A stretch of 45,475 nucleotides of DNA from Micromonospora_J zhanjiangensis. GTDB taxonomy: Bacteria; Actinomycetota; Actinomycetes; Mycobacteriales; Micromonosporaceae. The stretch lies in the NCBI RefSeq assembly GCF_042650605.1, contig NZ_JBHSBN010000036.1, forward strand, positions 1 through 45,475, in the 5' to 3' direction. The notes under the pieces are model-generated. The model searched no databases, was not told the origin of the DNA, and saw only the letters and a list, made by a program, of their open reading frames with translations. Position 1 is the first letter of the stretch. Every line of letters starts with the position of its first letter. The translations under genes and the position numbers were made by a program. Of the stretch, positions 23,997 through 31,927 are shown one piece after another.

Positions 23997-24943
23997 CGCT
24001 TAGCCTCCTTGCGCCGCCGCGCGGTCAGGGCCCACATCGACCCGACGATGATCAGGAAGAACAGGATGAGGACGGTGGAGGAGACGCCGTACTCGTTGTA
24101 GTCGAAGCTCAGCCCGTAGGCGTACACGTTCAGGGTCTCCACCTCGTGGAAGGAACCGCCGCCCTTGCCCTTGGTGGCGTAGAGGATGTCGAAGGTCTTC
24201 AGCGCGTCGATGCCGCGCAGCAGGATCGCCACGATGACCGTGGGCATCAGCAGCGGCAGGGTGACGTGCCGGAACCGCTGCCAGCTGCTGGCACCGTCGA
24301 TCCGCGCCGCCTCCTGCGGCTCCTCGGACAGCGAGGTCAGGCCGGCGAGCAGGATCAGCACCACCATCGGGGTCCACTGCCACACGTCGATGAAGATCGT
24401 GGTGTAGAGGGCGGAGTTCTGGCCGGTGAGCCAGGGCTGCGGGCCGACGCCGAACCGGCCGAGCACCTGGTTGGCCAGGCCGATGTTGGGGTCGAAGATG
24501 AGCCGCCACATCATGCCGACCGCGACCGGGGTGGCGACCAGCGGCAAGAGGATGGCGACCCGGACCCACTTCTGGCCCTTGAACGGCCGCCAGAGCAGCA
24601 GCGCGACGGCCATCCCGAGGACCACCTCGAAGGCCAGCGCGATCAGGGTGAAGGTGGCGGTGCGACCGACCGCCGGCCAGAACCGGTCGGTGTCCGACAG
24701 CACGTCGAGGTAGTTCCGGAAGCCGATGAACTCGCTCTCGGCCCGGACGGATCCCTCGGCGTCGGTGAGGCTGAGCCAGACGGTCCAGCCCAGCGGAATC
24801 ACGATCAGCGCGGCGACGAACGCCATCGCCGGGGCGGCGAAGAGCCACTTGCGGTGGTCGTTGGCCCAGCGCGCCCAGCCGGGCGTGTCGGGCATGACGC
24901 CGGCGCCGCCGGGCGCGCGGCGGGGGGAGGTGACGGTTGCCAT
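23993..24943 (-). CDS. Carbohydrate ABC transporter permease (MalF/UgpA type)
   Basis: A 316-residue CUT1 permease. The first membrane helix is WLFAAPAMAFVAALIVIPLG, and the EAA loop is QEAARIDGASSWQRFRHVTL. I chose ATG at 24943, preceded by GGAG at five bases; the frame opens 63 bases earlier inside the intercistronic hairpin region. It is the second gene of the operon, after the binding-protein gene and a strong stem-loop. Confidence 0.92.
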   Translation of the reverse strand: MATVTSPRRAPGGAGVMPDTPGWARWANDHRKWLFAAPAMAFVAALIVIPLGWTVWLSLTDAEGSVRAESEFIGFRNYLDVLSDTDRFWPAVGRTATFTLIALAFEVVLGMAVALLLWRPFKGQKWVRVAILLPLVATPVAVGMMWRLIFDPNIGLANQVLGRFGVGPQPWLTGQNSALYTTIFIDVWQWTPMVVLILLAGLTSLSEEPQEAARIDGASSWQRFRHVTLPLLMPTVIVAILLRGIDALKTFDILYATKGKGGGSFHEVETLNVYAYGLSFDYNEYGVSSTVLILFFLIIVGSMWALTARRRKEAKR

Positions 24944-24976
24944 GAGATCTCCGGGGTGGGCGGGCCGACAGGGGTA

Positions 24977-25011
24977 CGCGGGTGGTGGGGCGAGACGCCC
25001 CACCACCCGCG
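24977..25011 (-). promoter_or_regulatory. Intercistronic stem-loop between binding-protein and permease genes
   Basis: CGCGGGTGGTGGGGCG (24977-24992) and CGCCCCACCACCCGCG (24996-25011) are perfect 16-bp arms around a three-base AGA loop. It sits six bases beyond the binding-protein stop (25018) and before the permease ribosome-binding site. Such hairpins commonly protect the binding-protein mRNA or cause partial termination, giving more binding protein than permease. No T-tract follows. Confidence 0.75.
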
Positions 25012-25017
25012 CGCGGC

Positions 25018-26307
25018 TTACTTGGCCTCGTCGTCCAGGAACTTCTGGAAGGCGTCGTTGGCGGTGTCGGCCGCGGCCGCCGGGTCCTTACCGGTGATCG
25101 CGTCGACGATCGGCTGGCCGACGATCTCGCGGGCCTGGCCGACCTTCACGACCACGGGCCGGTCGTGGGCGACGCCGCCCTGGGTGCTGGCCTTGATGGC
25201 CTCGACCAGGTCCTTCGGGTAGTTCTCGGTGCCCTGCGGGTCGGCCCAGACGGAGGTACGGGCGCTCGGCACGCCGGCCTTCTGCTGGGCGAGGGTCTGC
25301 TCCTTGCCGGTGGCCCACTCGATGAACTTCCAGGCGTTGCTCTGGTTCTTCGAGGCCTCGTTGACGCCCAGCGCCCACGAGGGGATGTTGTACGGCTTGG
25401 AGCCGGCCGGACCGGCCGGGAACGGCGCGAAGCCTACGGTGTCGGACACCTTGGACTTGGCCGGGTCGGTGGCGTTCTTGTAGAGCGAGTTGGCCTCGGT
25501 GTAGAAGGCGGCCTTGCCCTGGGTGAAGATGGCCATCGCGTCGGGCCAGCTCATGTCGGTGCTGACGTTGGCCGGGCCGCTGTCCTTGATCAGGCCGCCG
25601 TAGTAGGCGTACGCCTGCTTGGCGGCGTCGCTGTTGACGGTGGCCTTGCCGCTGCCGTCGACGAAGTCACCGCCGAAGCTGTACAGGAAGCTGGAGAACT
25701 GGGTGACCGCCGGCGACTTGCCGGTGCGGGCCACGAAGCCGGCCACGCCCGGGGTGGTCGCCTTGACCTTGGCGGCGGCGGCCTTGAGCTCGTCGAGGGT
25801 CTTCGGCGGGGCGCTCAGGCCGGCCTTGGCCAGCAGGTCCTTGCGGTAGTACAGGACCTCCTGCTCGGTGATGATCGGCACGCCGACCGTCTTGCCCTCG
25901 TACGTGGTGGCCTCGACCGGGCCGGACTGGAAGTCCGAATAGTCCCAGTCCTTGCCGGACTTGACCTGGTCGGACAGATCGGCCAGGTACTTGTTCTTGG
26001 CGAAGAGCTTCCCCTCTTGGAGGGGCCGGTACATCATCACGTCGAGGTCGGACGAGCCGGCGTTGAGCTTGACGTTGTACTGGTCCGAAAGCTGGTCCTC
26101 GCCGAGCTGGTTGATCTCGACCTTGAGCCCGGTCTGCTTCTCGAACTCGGGCAGAGCCTTCTTGAGGTTCTCCGTCCACACGTGGTTCGCGAGGGTCACG
26201 TGGATGGTCTTGGACGCGCCGCTGTCGTCGCCCCCGCTGCCGCAGGCGGCCAGGCCCATGGCGACCACCGCGGCCAGAGACGTACCGATTATTGATCGAC
26301 GTCGCAC
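25018..26307 (-). CDS. Carbohydrate ABC transporter substrate-binding lipoprotein
   Basis: A 429-residue family-1 solute-binding protein. The signal peptide ends in the lipobox LAAC followed by GSGGDDSG, so it should be lipid-anchored. The mature protein has the EFEKQTGLKVEINQL opening, SSDLDVMMYRPLQEGKL and PSWALGVNEASKNQSNAWKF, all typical of CUT1 sugar-binding proteins. I chose GTG at 26307, which has AGGAG seven to eight bases upstream; the longer ATG frame runs into the promoter. First gene of the eight-gene operon. Ligand is inferred to be an aldonate, uronate or oligouronide. Confidence 0.9.
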   Translation of the reverse strand: MRRRSIIGTSLAAVVAMGLAACGSGGDDSGASKTIHVTLANHVWTENLKKALPEFEKQTGLKVEINQLGEDQLSDQYNVKLNAGSSDLDVMMYRPLQEGKLFAKNKYLADLSDQVKSGKDWDYSDFQSGPVEATTYEGKTVGVPIITEQEVLYYRKDLLAKAGLSAPPKTLDELKAAAAKVKATTPGVAGFVARTGKSPAVTQFSSFLYSFGGDFVDGSGKATVNSDAAKQAYAYYGGLIKDSGPANVSTDMSWPDAMAIFTQGKAAFYTEANSLYKNATDPAKSKVSDTVGFAPFPAGPAGSKPYNIPSWALGVNEASKNQSNAWKFIEWATGKEQTLAQQKAGVPSARTSVWADPQGTENYPKDLVEAIKASTQGGVAHDRPVVVKVGQAREIVGQPIVDAITGKDPAAAADTANDAFQKFLDDEAK

Positions 26308-26383
26308 GTCATCTCTCCTTTTCTCGTGGTCGCCGCCCCGGGGGAAGAGCGCCACAACACTGTAACGTCCGCTTAACAACCGG

Positions 26384-26428
26384 ATGTTAGGCCGAAAGAT
26401 CTGATTTATTCAAGGGTTGATTCTCAAC
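26384..26428 (-). promoter_or_regulatory. Promoter of the aldonate operon with adjacent palindromic operator
   Basis: On the minus strand, TTGAAT (26413-26408) and TAACAT (26389-26384) are 18 bp apart and form a good -35/-10 pair for the operon. GTTGA-TTC-TCAAC (26416-26428) is a perfect 5-bp-arm palindrome abutting the -35, likely the site of the divergent GntR-type regulator. A second inverted repeat, TGATCCA-GCGCG-TGGATCA (26434-26452), overlaps the regulator's own first codons. Confidence 0.55.
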
Positions 26429-26432
26429 TGAT

Positions 26433-27194
26433 ATGATCCAGCGCGTGGATCAGTCCCTTCCGGGGGTTTTAGTCGCCCAGTCCGGCCCCGCCGAGGCGGG
26501 GCTGCACGCCCGCGTTCTCGATCACCTCGGCACCGCCATCTGCGGCGGCGAGCTGGCCGCCGGCTCGGTGCTCAACATCGACGAGCTGGTCGACCGGTAC
26601 GCGGTCTCCCGGTCGGTGATCCGCGAGGTCCTGCGGGTGCTCGCGTCGATGGGCTTCATCGAGACCCGGCGCCGGGTCGGGGTGCTGATCCGCCCCGCCG
26701 AGGCATGGAACGTCTTCGACCCGCAGGTGATCCGCTGGCGGCTCGCCTCCGCCGGACGGATGGCCCAGCTACGCTCGATCACCGAGCTGCGGACCGCGAT
26801 CGAACCGCACGCGGCCTGGGTGGCGGCCGGCCGGATCTCCCCCGACGAAGCCAGCGACCTGGTCGGCATCGCCGCGAAGATGTGGGCCGCCGGCGAGGCC
26901 GGCGACGAGGAACGGTTCCTCCGCCTGGACATCGAGTTCCACCGGCGGGTCCTCGCCGCCTCCGGCAACGAGATGTTCGTGAAGCTCCAGGAGCTGGTCG
27001 CCGAGGTGCTGACCGGCCGGTACCACTACCACCTGATGCCGCACCACCCCGACCAGCAGGCCCTGCAGCTGCACGCCGAGGTCGCTCAGGCGCTGCAGCA
27101 CCACGACGGCGAGCGGGCCCGCCGGGCCATGGTGCAGATCATGGAGCAGGCGTTCGACGAGATGAAGTCGATGTGGGAGCAGACCACCGGCTGA
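26433..27194 (+). CDS. GntR/FadR-family regulator, DgoR-like
   Basis: A 253-residue regulator. The N-terminal winged helix (about residues 20-90) contains DELVDRYAVSRSVIREVLRV and LASMGFIETRRRVGV. The C-terminal FCD ligand-binding domain shows ELRTAIEPHAAW, LDIEFHRRVLAASGN and a late HAEVAQAL helix, with Asp and His residues suited to metal and carboxylate binding. Divergent position and family match DgoR, which represses galactonate genes and releases on galactonate. No Shine-Dalgarno precedes ATG 26433, so initiation may be leaderless. Confidence 0.88.
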   Translation: MIQRVDQSLPGVLVAQSGPAEAGLHARVLDHLGTAICGGELAAGSVLNIDELVDRYAVSRSVIREVLRVLASMGFIETRRRVGVLIRPAEAWNVFDPQVIRWRLASAGRMAQLRSITELRTAIEPHAAWVAAGRISPDEASDLVGIAAKMWAAGEAGDEERFLRLDIEFHRRVLAASGNEMFVKLQELVAEVLTGRYHYHLMPHHPDQQALQLHAEVAQALQHHDGERARRAMVQIMEQAFDEMKSMWEQTTG

Positions 27195-27249
27195 GCCGAC
27201 CTCCACCCGGCGCGGGGTCTGCAGCACCGCCCGCACGCCCGCCGGAGTC

Positions 27250-27384
27250 GTGCTGGCCTCCTCCGACCGTGCCGCGGCCGAGGTGCTGAACGGAGCCCGC
27301 AAGCCGGTCATCCTGGCCGGGCAGCCGTACAAGGCCGCCATCGTCGCGACCGTGGTCCGGGACAAGTTCAACGAACTGCGGTAA
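27250..27384 (+). pseudogene. Unrecognised ORF tail, probably a gene remnant
   Basis: The frame ending in TAA at 27382-27384 has protein-like composition: EVLNGARKPVILAGQPYKAA, then IVATVVRDKFNELR. The frame extends upstream into the regulator gene, with no ribosome-binding site; GTG at 27250 is the only plausible start. I do not recognise the family. It looks like the C-terminal end of a larger protein whose front part has been lost. Confidence 0.3.
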
Positions 27385-27529
27385 TGACCGTACGGCCTGG
27401 CGTTCCGAGCGCCGGCCGGGCGGTGCGGCACCTCCTGACGGCGGCCGCAGGGCCCGGGTGACCGACGAGGGCGCGGAGGAGGGAAAACCGCAGGTCAGGC
27501 CGTACCCTGGCGGTTGACTCGCCCCTCCC

Positions 27530-27556
27530 GAGCCGTCTTTTCAAGCGGGACGGCTC
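27530..27556. terminator. Stem-loop after the hydrolase gene
   Basis: GAGCCGTC (27530-27537) and GACGGCTC (27549-27556) form an 8-bp stem with an 11-base loop containing TTTT. It lies 54 bp beyond the leftward hydrolase stop at 27610 and may serve converging transcripts. Confidence 0.5.
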
Positions 27557-27609
27557 CGGCCGGCGGTACGTTTCCGCCGCGCCGGCGGTGGGGCCGGCGG
27601 AGGCGGCGA

Positions 27610-28284
27610 TCAGCGGGACGCGGTCACGTCGAGCAGGATCCTCGCCAGCTCGTCCGGCGTGTCGCGCATGAGGTTGTGGCCGCCGGCCAGGGCGTGGGTG
27701 GTCCAGCCCGGATCGTCGCTCAGCCTGCGGTAGGTCGGGGTGAACGGCGACTGGTCGGCCCACCCGGCGGCGTACACGTAGTCCCGGCGGCGGACGTGCT
27801 CCAGCGTGCCGGTGAGCCGTAGCGGTTGGAGCACGGAGGCGATCGGGTGTGGCGTCGCCCGGGGGTCGAAGAACGGCAGTGGCCGGGACGCGCATCCGGT
27901 CTCGTCCACGTCTGCGTACCATCTCCGTTCCTGGTCGGAAACCAGCGACCAGCAGGAGTCACCGTCGCTGGGCACCATCGCGTCCAGGTAGACCAGGGAG
28001 TCGACCCGGTCCGGCGCCCGGTCGGCGACCCCGGTGATCACCATTCCGCCGTAGCTGTGCCCCACCAGCACCGTGTCCCGCAGGTCCTCGTTCTCGAGGA
28101 CGGCGATCACGTCCTGGATGTGTGTGTCGAGGTTCACGGTGCCGTGTAGCAGGTGCCGGCGTTCACTCACGCCGGTCAACGTCAGCGGGTGGACGGCGTG
28201 CCCGCGGTCGCGCAACCGCCGGGTGAGGTGCTCGAAGCACCATCCGCCGTGGCACAGCCCGGGGACGAGGACGAAATCCGTCAT
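27610..28284 (-). CDS. Alpha/beta-hydrolase, salicylate esterase/methylesterase-like (EstC type)
   Basis: A 224-residue alpha/beta hydrolase resembling plant methylesterases and bacterial EstC. VLVPGLCHGGWCFEHLTRRL gives the HGGWCW-like oxyanion loop, VLVGHSYGGMV the nucleophile Ser, SLVYLDAMVP the following strand, and ALAGGHNLMRDTPDEL the catalytic His. Its ATG overlaps the MFS stop by four bases, so the two are coupled. The neighbouring exporter and TetR regulator suggest detoxification of an ester or lactone, but the substrate is unknown. Confidence 0.88.
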   Translation of the reverse strand: MTDFVLVPGLCHGGWCFEHLTRRLRDRGHAVHPLTLTGVSERRHLLHGTVNLDTHIQDVIAVLENEDLRDTVLVGHSYGGMVITGVADRAPDRVDSLVYLDAMVPSDGDSCWSLVSDQERRWYADVDETGCASRPLPFFDPRATPHPIASVLQPLRLTGTLEHVRRRDYVYAAGWADQSPFTPTYRRLSDDPGWTTHALAGGHNLMRDTPDELARILLDVTASR

Positions 28285-29453
28285 GATCGTGCTCCTTCGG
28301 TTGGTTGTGGCTGGTGGTCCGTTGCGGCGGGTCGTTCGGCGAGGGTGAGCGCTGCGGCGGCGGTGCACAGAACCGCGGTCCATCCGAGGGTGGCCGCGGT
28401 GGAGGTGTGGTCGGCGACCAGGCCGGCCAGCCATGGGCCGGCAGTCTGGCCGGCGGCGAACACCGTGGTGAAGACGGCGAGGGTGGCGGCCCAGTCGACG
28501 GCCGGGGTGCGGGCCCTGATGAGGGCGGTGATGGCGGCCGGCACGCCCATGAACGTCGCCCCGTACGCGAGCGCGGAGGCCAGGGCGACCGGTGTCGCGG
28601 ACGACGTCAGCGCCAGTGCCGCCCCGCCAGCCAGAACCGCGAGCAGGGTGGCCAGGGCGCGGGTGCCCGGCCATTCGGCGATCGGGCGGCTCCACACCGC
28701 GGGAGCCGCCGCGACGGCCGTGCCGAGCGCCGTCCAGGTGAGCACGACCTGCACGACGGAGGCGTGCCGGTCGGCCAGGTAGGTGGACAGGAAGGTGATG
28801 TAGGCGATGTAGCCCGCGGCGAACAGCAGGTAGGCCAGGGCTGGTACCCGGAGCGGCCGGAGTCGGGCCCGGCCGGCAGGGACCCGCCGGTCGTCGTCGT
28901 CGGCCGCTGTCCAGCTCGCGAGGGTCGCCAGCGCGGCGGCGGCGCCCAAGCCTACCCAGGCCAGGCGCCAGTGCGCGCCGAGCAGGGGTACCGTCACGCC
29001 GCTGACCATGATGCCCAGCCCGGTGCCGGCGAAGTACACCGTGATGGGCATGGTCGAGGAGCCTGTGGCGGCCCGGGACGCGAGCACCCCGCCGGCGATG
29101 AACACCACGGCTCCGGTCGCTCCCGACAGAGTCCGGACTGCCAGCAGAACCAGGTAGTCTCCGCTGACGGCCGTCATGGCCAGGGACGCGGCGGTGAGCG
29201 CCATGCCGACCCGGAACGCGGTGGCCACGCCGAGGCGGCGTACCAGGGCGGTTGTCAGCAGCGCGCCGAGCAGGTAGCCGAGGCCGTTGGCGGTGCCCAC
29301 CGCGCCGGCCTGGGCGAGCGTCCAGTTCAGGTCGTCGCGCATCGCCGGCAACAGCAGCCCGTAGGCGAAGCGTGCGAAGCCGAGCGCGGAGGCGGTGCCC
29401 AGAGCCAACCGCGCTGCCGGCCACAGCCCCGCGGGGGGCGCATCGGATGCCAT
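28281..29453 (-). CDS. MFS transporter, YbfB/CynX-like
   Basis: A 390-residue major facilitator with about 12 hydrophobic segments. The N-terminal GTASALGFARFAYGLLLPAM motif is typical of the YbfB/MFS_4-type exporters. ATG at 29453 has GGAGGGG upstream. It is first in a two-gene operon with the hydrolase and divergent from a TetR repressor, the usual layout of an inducible efflux unit. Transported compound unknown. Confidence 0.85.
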   Translation of the reverse strand: MASDAPPAGLWPAARLALGTASALGFARFAYGLLLPAMRDDLNWTLAQAGAVGTANGLGYLLGALLTTALVRRLGVATAFRVGMALTAASLAMTAVSGDYLVLLAVRTLSGATGAVVFIAGGVLASRAATGSSTMPITVYFAGTGLGIMVSGVTVPLLGAHWRLAWVGLGAAAALATLASWTAADDDDRRVPAGRARLRPLRVPALAYLLFAAGYIAYITFLSTYLADRHASVVQVVLTWTALGTAVAAAPAVWSRPIAEWPGTRALATLLAVLAGGAALALTSSATPVALASALAYGATFMGVPAAITALIRARTPAVDWAATLAVFTTVFAAGQTAGPWLAGLVADHTSTAATLGWTAVLCTAAAALTLAERPAATDHQPQPTEGARS

Positions 29454-29473
29454 CAGCCCCTCCGAGAGATAGA

Positions 29474-29523
29474 ACTGATCGGTACGAACTCGGAGATGCT
29501 AGCAGTAGAACGAACCGATCGGT
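29474..29523. promoter_or_regulatory. Paired operator sites for the divergent TetR regulator
   Basis: ACTGATCGGT (29474-29483) and the perfect palindrome ACCGATCGGT (29514-29523) are both followed by AC, and are 40 bp apart. They lie in the 82-bp region between the MFS gene (leftward) and the TetR gene (rightward), flanking the likely promoters. Confidence 0.55.
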
Positions 29524-29535
29524 ACCATCATTGCC

Positions 29536-30111
29536 ATGCCAGTTCGCAAGGGTTCGACGATCGACCCGGAGCGCACCCGCGCCGGCATCGTCGAGGCGGC
29601 CACCCCACTGCTCTACGAGCGGGGCCTCGACGGCATCGGCGTCGCCGAGCTGTGCGCCCGTCTCGGCGTCTCCAAGGAAACCGTCTACCGCTACTTCGGC
29701 ACCAAGGAAGGCCTGATCCAGGCGGTGCTGGCGGCCCGCAGCAAGCGGGTGACCGACTGGATCGCCGGGGCGGTGGCCGCCGCCGGGGACAATCCGCGGG
29801 ACCAACTCGCCGCCGTCTTCGACGAACTCCAACGCTGGTACGACGAGCCGGACTTCCGGGGCTGCGCGATGCAGAACGCCGCAGCCCAACATCATGTCGA
29901 GGCGGTACGGGAGATCACCTCCCGCCACCTGGACCGCCGCCTCGACCTCCTGACCGCGATCGCCCGGCGGGCCGGTGCGGCCGACCCGGACACCCTCGGG
30001 CGGCAGCTGCTCGTGCTGGTCGAGGGTGCGACCCTCGTCGCCGCGCACCACGACCGGACGAACGTCGGCAGGCACGCCAAGCAGGCCGCCCTCGCCCTGC
30101 TTTCCACCTGA
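29536..30111 (+). CDS. TetR-family transcriptional regulator
   Basis: A 191-residue TetR repressor. The helix-turn-helix spans about residues 15-60 (GIGVAELCARLGVSKETVYR, then YFGTKEGLIQAVL). The C-terminal half, with the DFRGCAMQNAAAQ segment, belongs to the TetR_C group found in many actinobacterial efflux regulators. There is no Shine-Dalgarno before ATG 29536, and TACCAT (29523-29528) could be a -10 seven bases upstream, so a leaderless message is possible. It likely controls the divergent MFS-hydrolase pair. Confidence 0.88.
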   Translation: MPVRKGSTIDPERTRAGIVEAATPLLYERGLDGIGVAELCARLGVSKETVYRYFGTKEGLIQAVLAARSKRVTDWIAGAVAAAGDNPRDQLAAVFDELQRWYDEPDFRGCAMQNAAAQHHVEAVREITSRHLDRRLDLLTAIARRAGAADPDTLGRQLLVLVEGATLVAAHHDRTNVGRHAKQAALALLST

Positions 30112-30147
30112 TGCCCGAAGGGTGCCTCCCGGGTCCCGTCAGACATC

Positions 30148-30171
30148 ATACATCGGAGGTATTCGATGTAT
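30148..30171. promoter_or_regulatory. Palindromic operator upstream of the xylanase
   Basis: ATACATCG (30148-30155) and CGATGTAT (30164-30171) are perfect 8-bp inverted repeats around an 8-bp spacer, 120 bp before the xylanase start. Size and symmetry fit a sugar-responsive repressor site. No regulator gene is adjacent, so the cognate protein is unknown. Confidence 0.5.
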
Positions 30172-30291
30172 TCTCGAACCGGCGCGATGTCACCCCGTGT
30201 CCTTCCGGAAGGGGTGCGCCAGGCGTCACCGGCCGGTCCGGTGGCCCGTGCCGCAACGATCCAGACGGAACATCGAGGAGGAAGCGCGCAG

Positions 30292-31773
30292 ATGAAGGAC
30301 GTACCCGCCCAGCCGAGACGCCGTACCGGTGGTCGCACCAGACTGCTGCTCGGCGGTGTTCTCGCCGCGGCGATCACCGTGTCCTCGGTGGCCGTGGCCA
30401 CTCTCGCCCACGCCGATCTCAGCGGCCCGCCCGGGACCACCCTGAAGGCGGCCGCGGAGCGCAGCGGCCGGTACTTCGGCGCCGCCATGGGGGGCGACCG
30501 CCTCAACGACAACGGCTTCCTCACGATCGCCAACCGTGAGTTCGACATGATGACGGCCGTCAACGAGATGAAGCCCGACGCGACCGAGCCCAACCAGGGC
30601 CAGTTCAATTTCTCCGCCGGCGACGCCATCTACAACTGGGCCGTGTCGCACGGCATGCGGGTGCGGGGTCACACCCTCGCCTGGCACGCACAGCAGCCGA
30701 GGTTCTGGGCGAACCTCAGCGGCAGCGCCCTACGCTCCGCGATGATCAGCCACATCAACGGCGTGATGGCGCACTACAAGGGAAAACTCGCCTACTGGGA
30801 CGTGGTCAACGAGGCCTTCGCCGAGAACGGCAGCCGACGGTCGTCGAACCTGCAGGCCACCGGCAACGACTGGATCGAGGTGGCGTTCCGCACCGCCAAA
30901 GCGGCCGACCCCGGTGTGAAGCTCTGCTACAACGACTACAACATCGAGAACTGGACGTACGCCAAGACGCAGGGCGTCTACAACATGATCAGCGACTTCA
31001 AGGCGCGCGGCGTGCCGATCGACTGCGTCGGTCTGCAGACCCACTTCACCGGTGGCAGCTCCCTGCCGGGCAACTTCCAGCAGACGCTGTCCAGCTTCGC
31101 CGCGCTCGGGGTGGACGTGGCGCTCACCGAGGCCGACGTCACCAACGCCGCGACCAACCAGTACCAGGGCCTGACCCAGGCCTGCATGAACGTCCCCCGC
31201 TGCGTCGGCATCACGACGTGGGGCATCCGGGACAGCGACTCCTGGCGGGGCAGCGAGAACCCGCTGCTGTTCGACCGCAACAGCAACCCCAAGGCCGCGT
31301 ACACCGCCGTCCTCAACGCCCTGAACGCCGCCTCCACCACGGTGCCGGGGACGACCACGCCGCCGAGCACCCCGACCAGCACGCCGCCGAGCAGTACCCC
31401 GCCGACCAGCACGCCGCCGAGCACCCCCACCAGCACGCCGCCGAGCACGCCGCCGAGCACCGGAGAGCCTGGGGCCTGCACCGCGACGTACCGGACGGTC
31501 AACAGCTGGGGTGGCGGCTACCAGGGTGAGGTCACCGTCGCGAACAACGGCTCCGGCACGCTCAACGGCTGGACCGTGCGGCTGACCCTGGCCGCTGGGC
31601 AGACCCTCGCCAACGTCTGGAACGGCGTGAACACCGGGACCACCGGCACGATCAGCGTCCGCAACGCCTCGTACAACGGCTCCCTCGGGGCGAACGCCTC
31701 GACCACCTTCGGCTTCCTGGTCAACGCGAGCACCAACACGGCGCCCGGCGTCGTCTCGTGCACCAGTCCCTGA
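30292..31773 (+). CDS. Endo-1,4-beta-xylanase, GH10 with C-terminal CBM2
   Basis: A 493-residue secreted enzyme that hydrolyses internal xylan bonds. A signal peptide with a twin-arginine-like charged start ends near residue 41 (AHA). The GH10 barrel spans about 45-345; acid/base Glu174 is in WDVVNEAF and nucleophile Glu280 in ALTEADV, where most members have TELDI. A linker of Thr-Pro-Ser repeats follows (about 349-392). The C-terminal CBM2 (about 393-493) includes NSWGGGYQGEVTVANNG and NGWTVRLTL and would bind cellulose or xylan. ATG 30292 has GAGGAGGAA about eight bases upstream. Confidence 0.95.
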   Translation: MKDVPAQPRRRTGGRTRLLLGGVLAAAITVSSVAVATLAHADLSGPPGTTLKAAAERSGRYFGAAMGGDRLNDNGFLTIANREFDMMTAVNEMKPDATEPNQGQFNFSAGDAIYNWAVSHGMRVRGHTLAWHAQQPRFWANLSGSALRSAMISHINGVMAHYKGKLAYWDVVNEAFAENGSRRSSNLQATGNDWIEVAFRTAKAADPGVKLCYNDYNIENWTYAKTQGVYNMISDFKARGVPIDCVGLQTHFTGGSSLPGNFQQTLSSFAALGVDVALTEADVTNAATNQYQGLTQACMNVPRCVGITTWGIRDSDSWRGSENPLLFDRNSNPKAAYTAVLNALNAASTTVPGTTTPPSTPTSTPPSSTPPTSTPPSTPTSTPPSTPPSTGEPGACTATYRTVNSWGGGYQGEVTVANNGSGTLNGWTVRLTLAAGQTLANVWNGVNTGTTGTISVRNASYNGSLGANASTTFGFLVNASTNTAPGVVSCTSP

Positions 31774-31801
31774 CCGACGACCCGAACCACCGGGACACCG
31801 A

Positions 31802-31832
31802 CCGGGCCCGGAGCCACCGGCTCCGGGCCCGG
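31802..31832 (+). terminator. Perfect GC-rich terminator hairpin after the xylanase
   Basis: CCGGGCCCGGAGCC (31802-31815) and GGCTCCGGGCCCGG (31819-31832) form a 14-bp stem with an ACC loop, 29 bp after the stop. The inner stem is identical to that after the GH30 gene at 37379-37407. There is no T-tract. Confidence 0.7.
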
Positions 31833-31927
31833 CGCCGTCGTGGCCGGCCGGCGCGGGTCGGTCCGCCGCGGGCTCGCCGAACCGGGTCGGGGGCCAGCGC
31901 GAACAGCAAACCGGAGGCCATGGGACG

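Noticed and set aside
28305..30539. Rightward open frame of 744 codons spanning the MFS, TetR and xylanase starts
   Set aside because: It crosses three real genes in different frames and has no coherent domain or start signal.
31370..31460. A CRISPR-like or microsatellite repeat in the xylanase gene
   Set aside because: The CCGCCGAGCAC-type repeats encode the Thr-Pro-Ser linker between catalytic domain and CBM2, a normal feature of secreted glycosidases.
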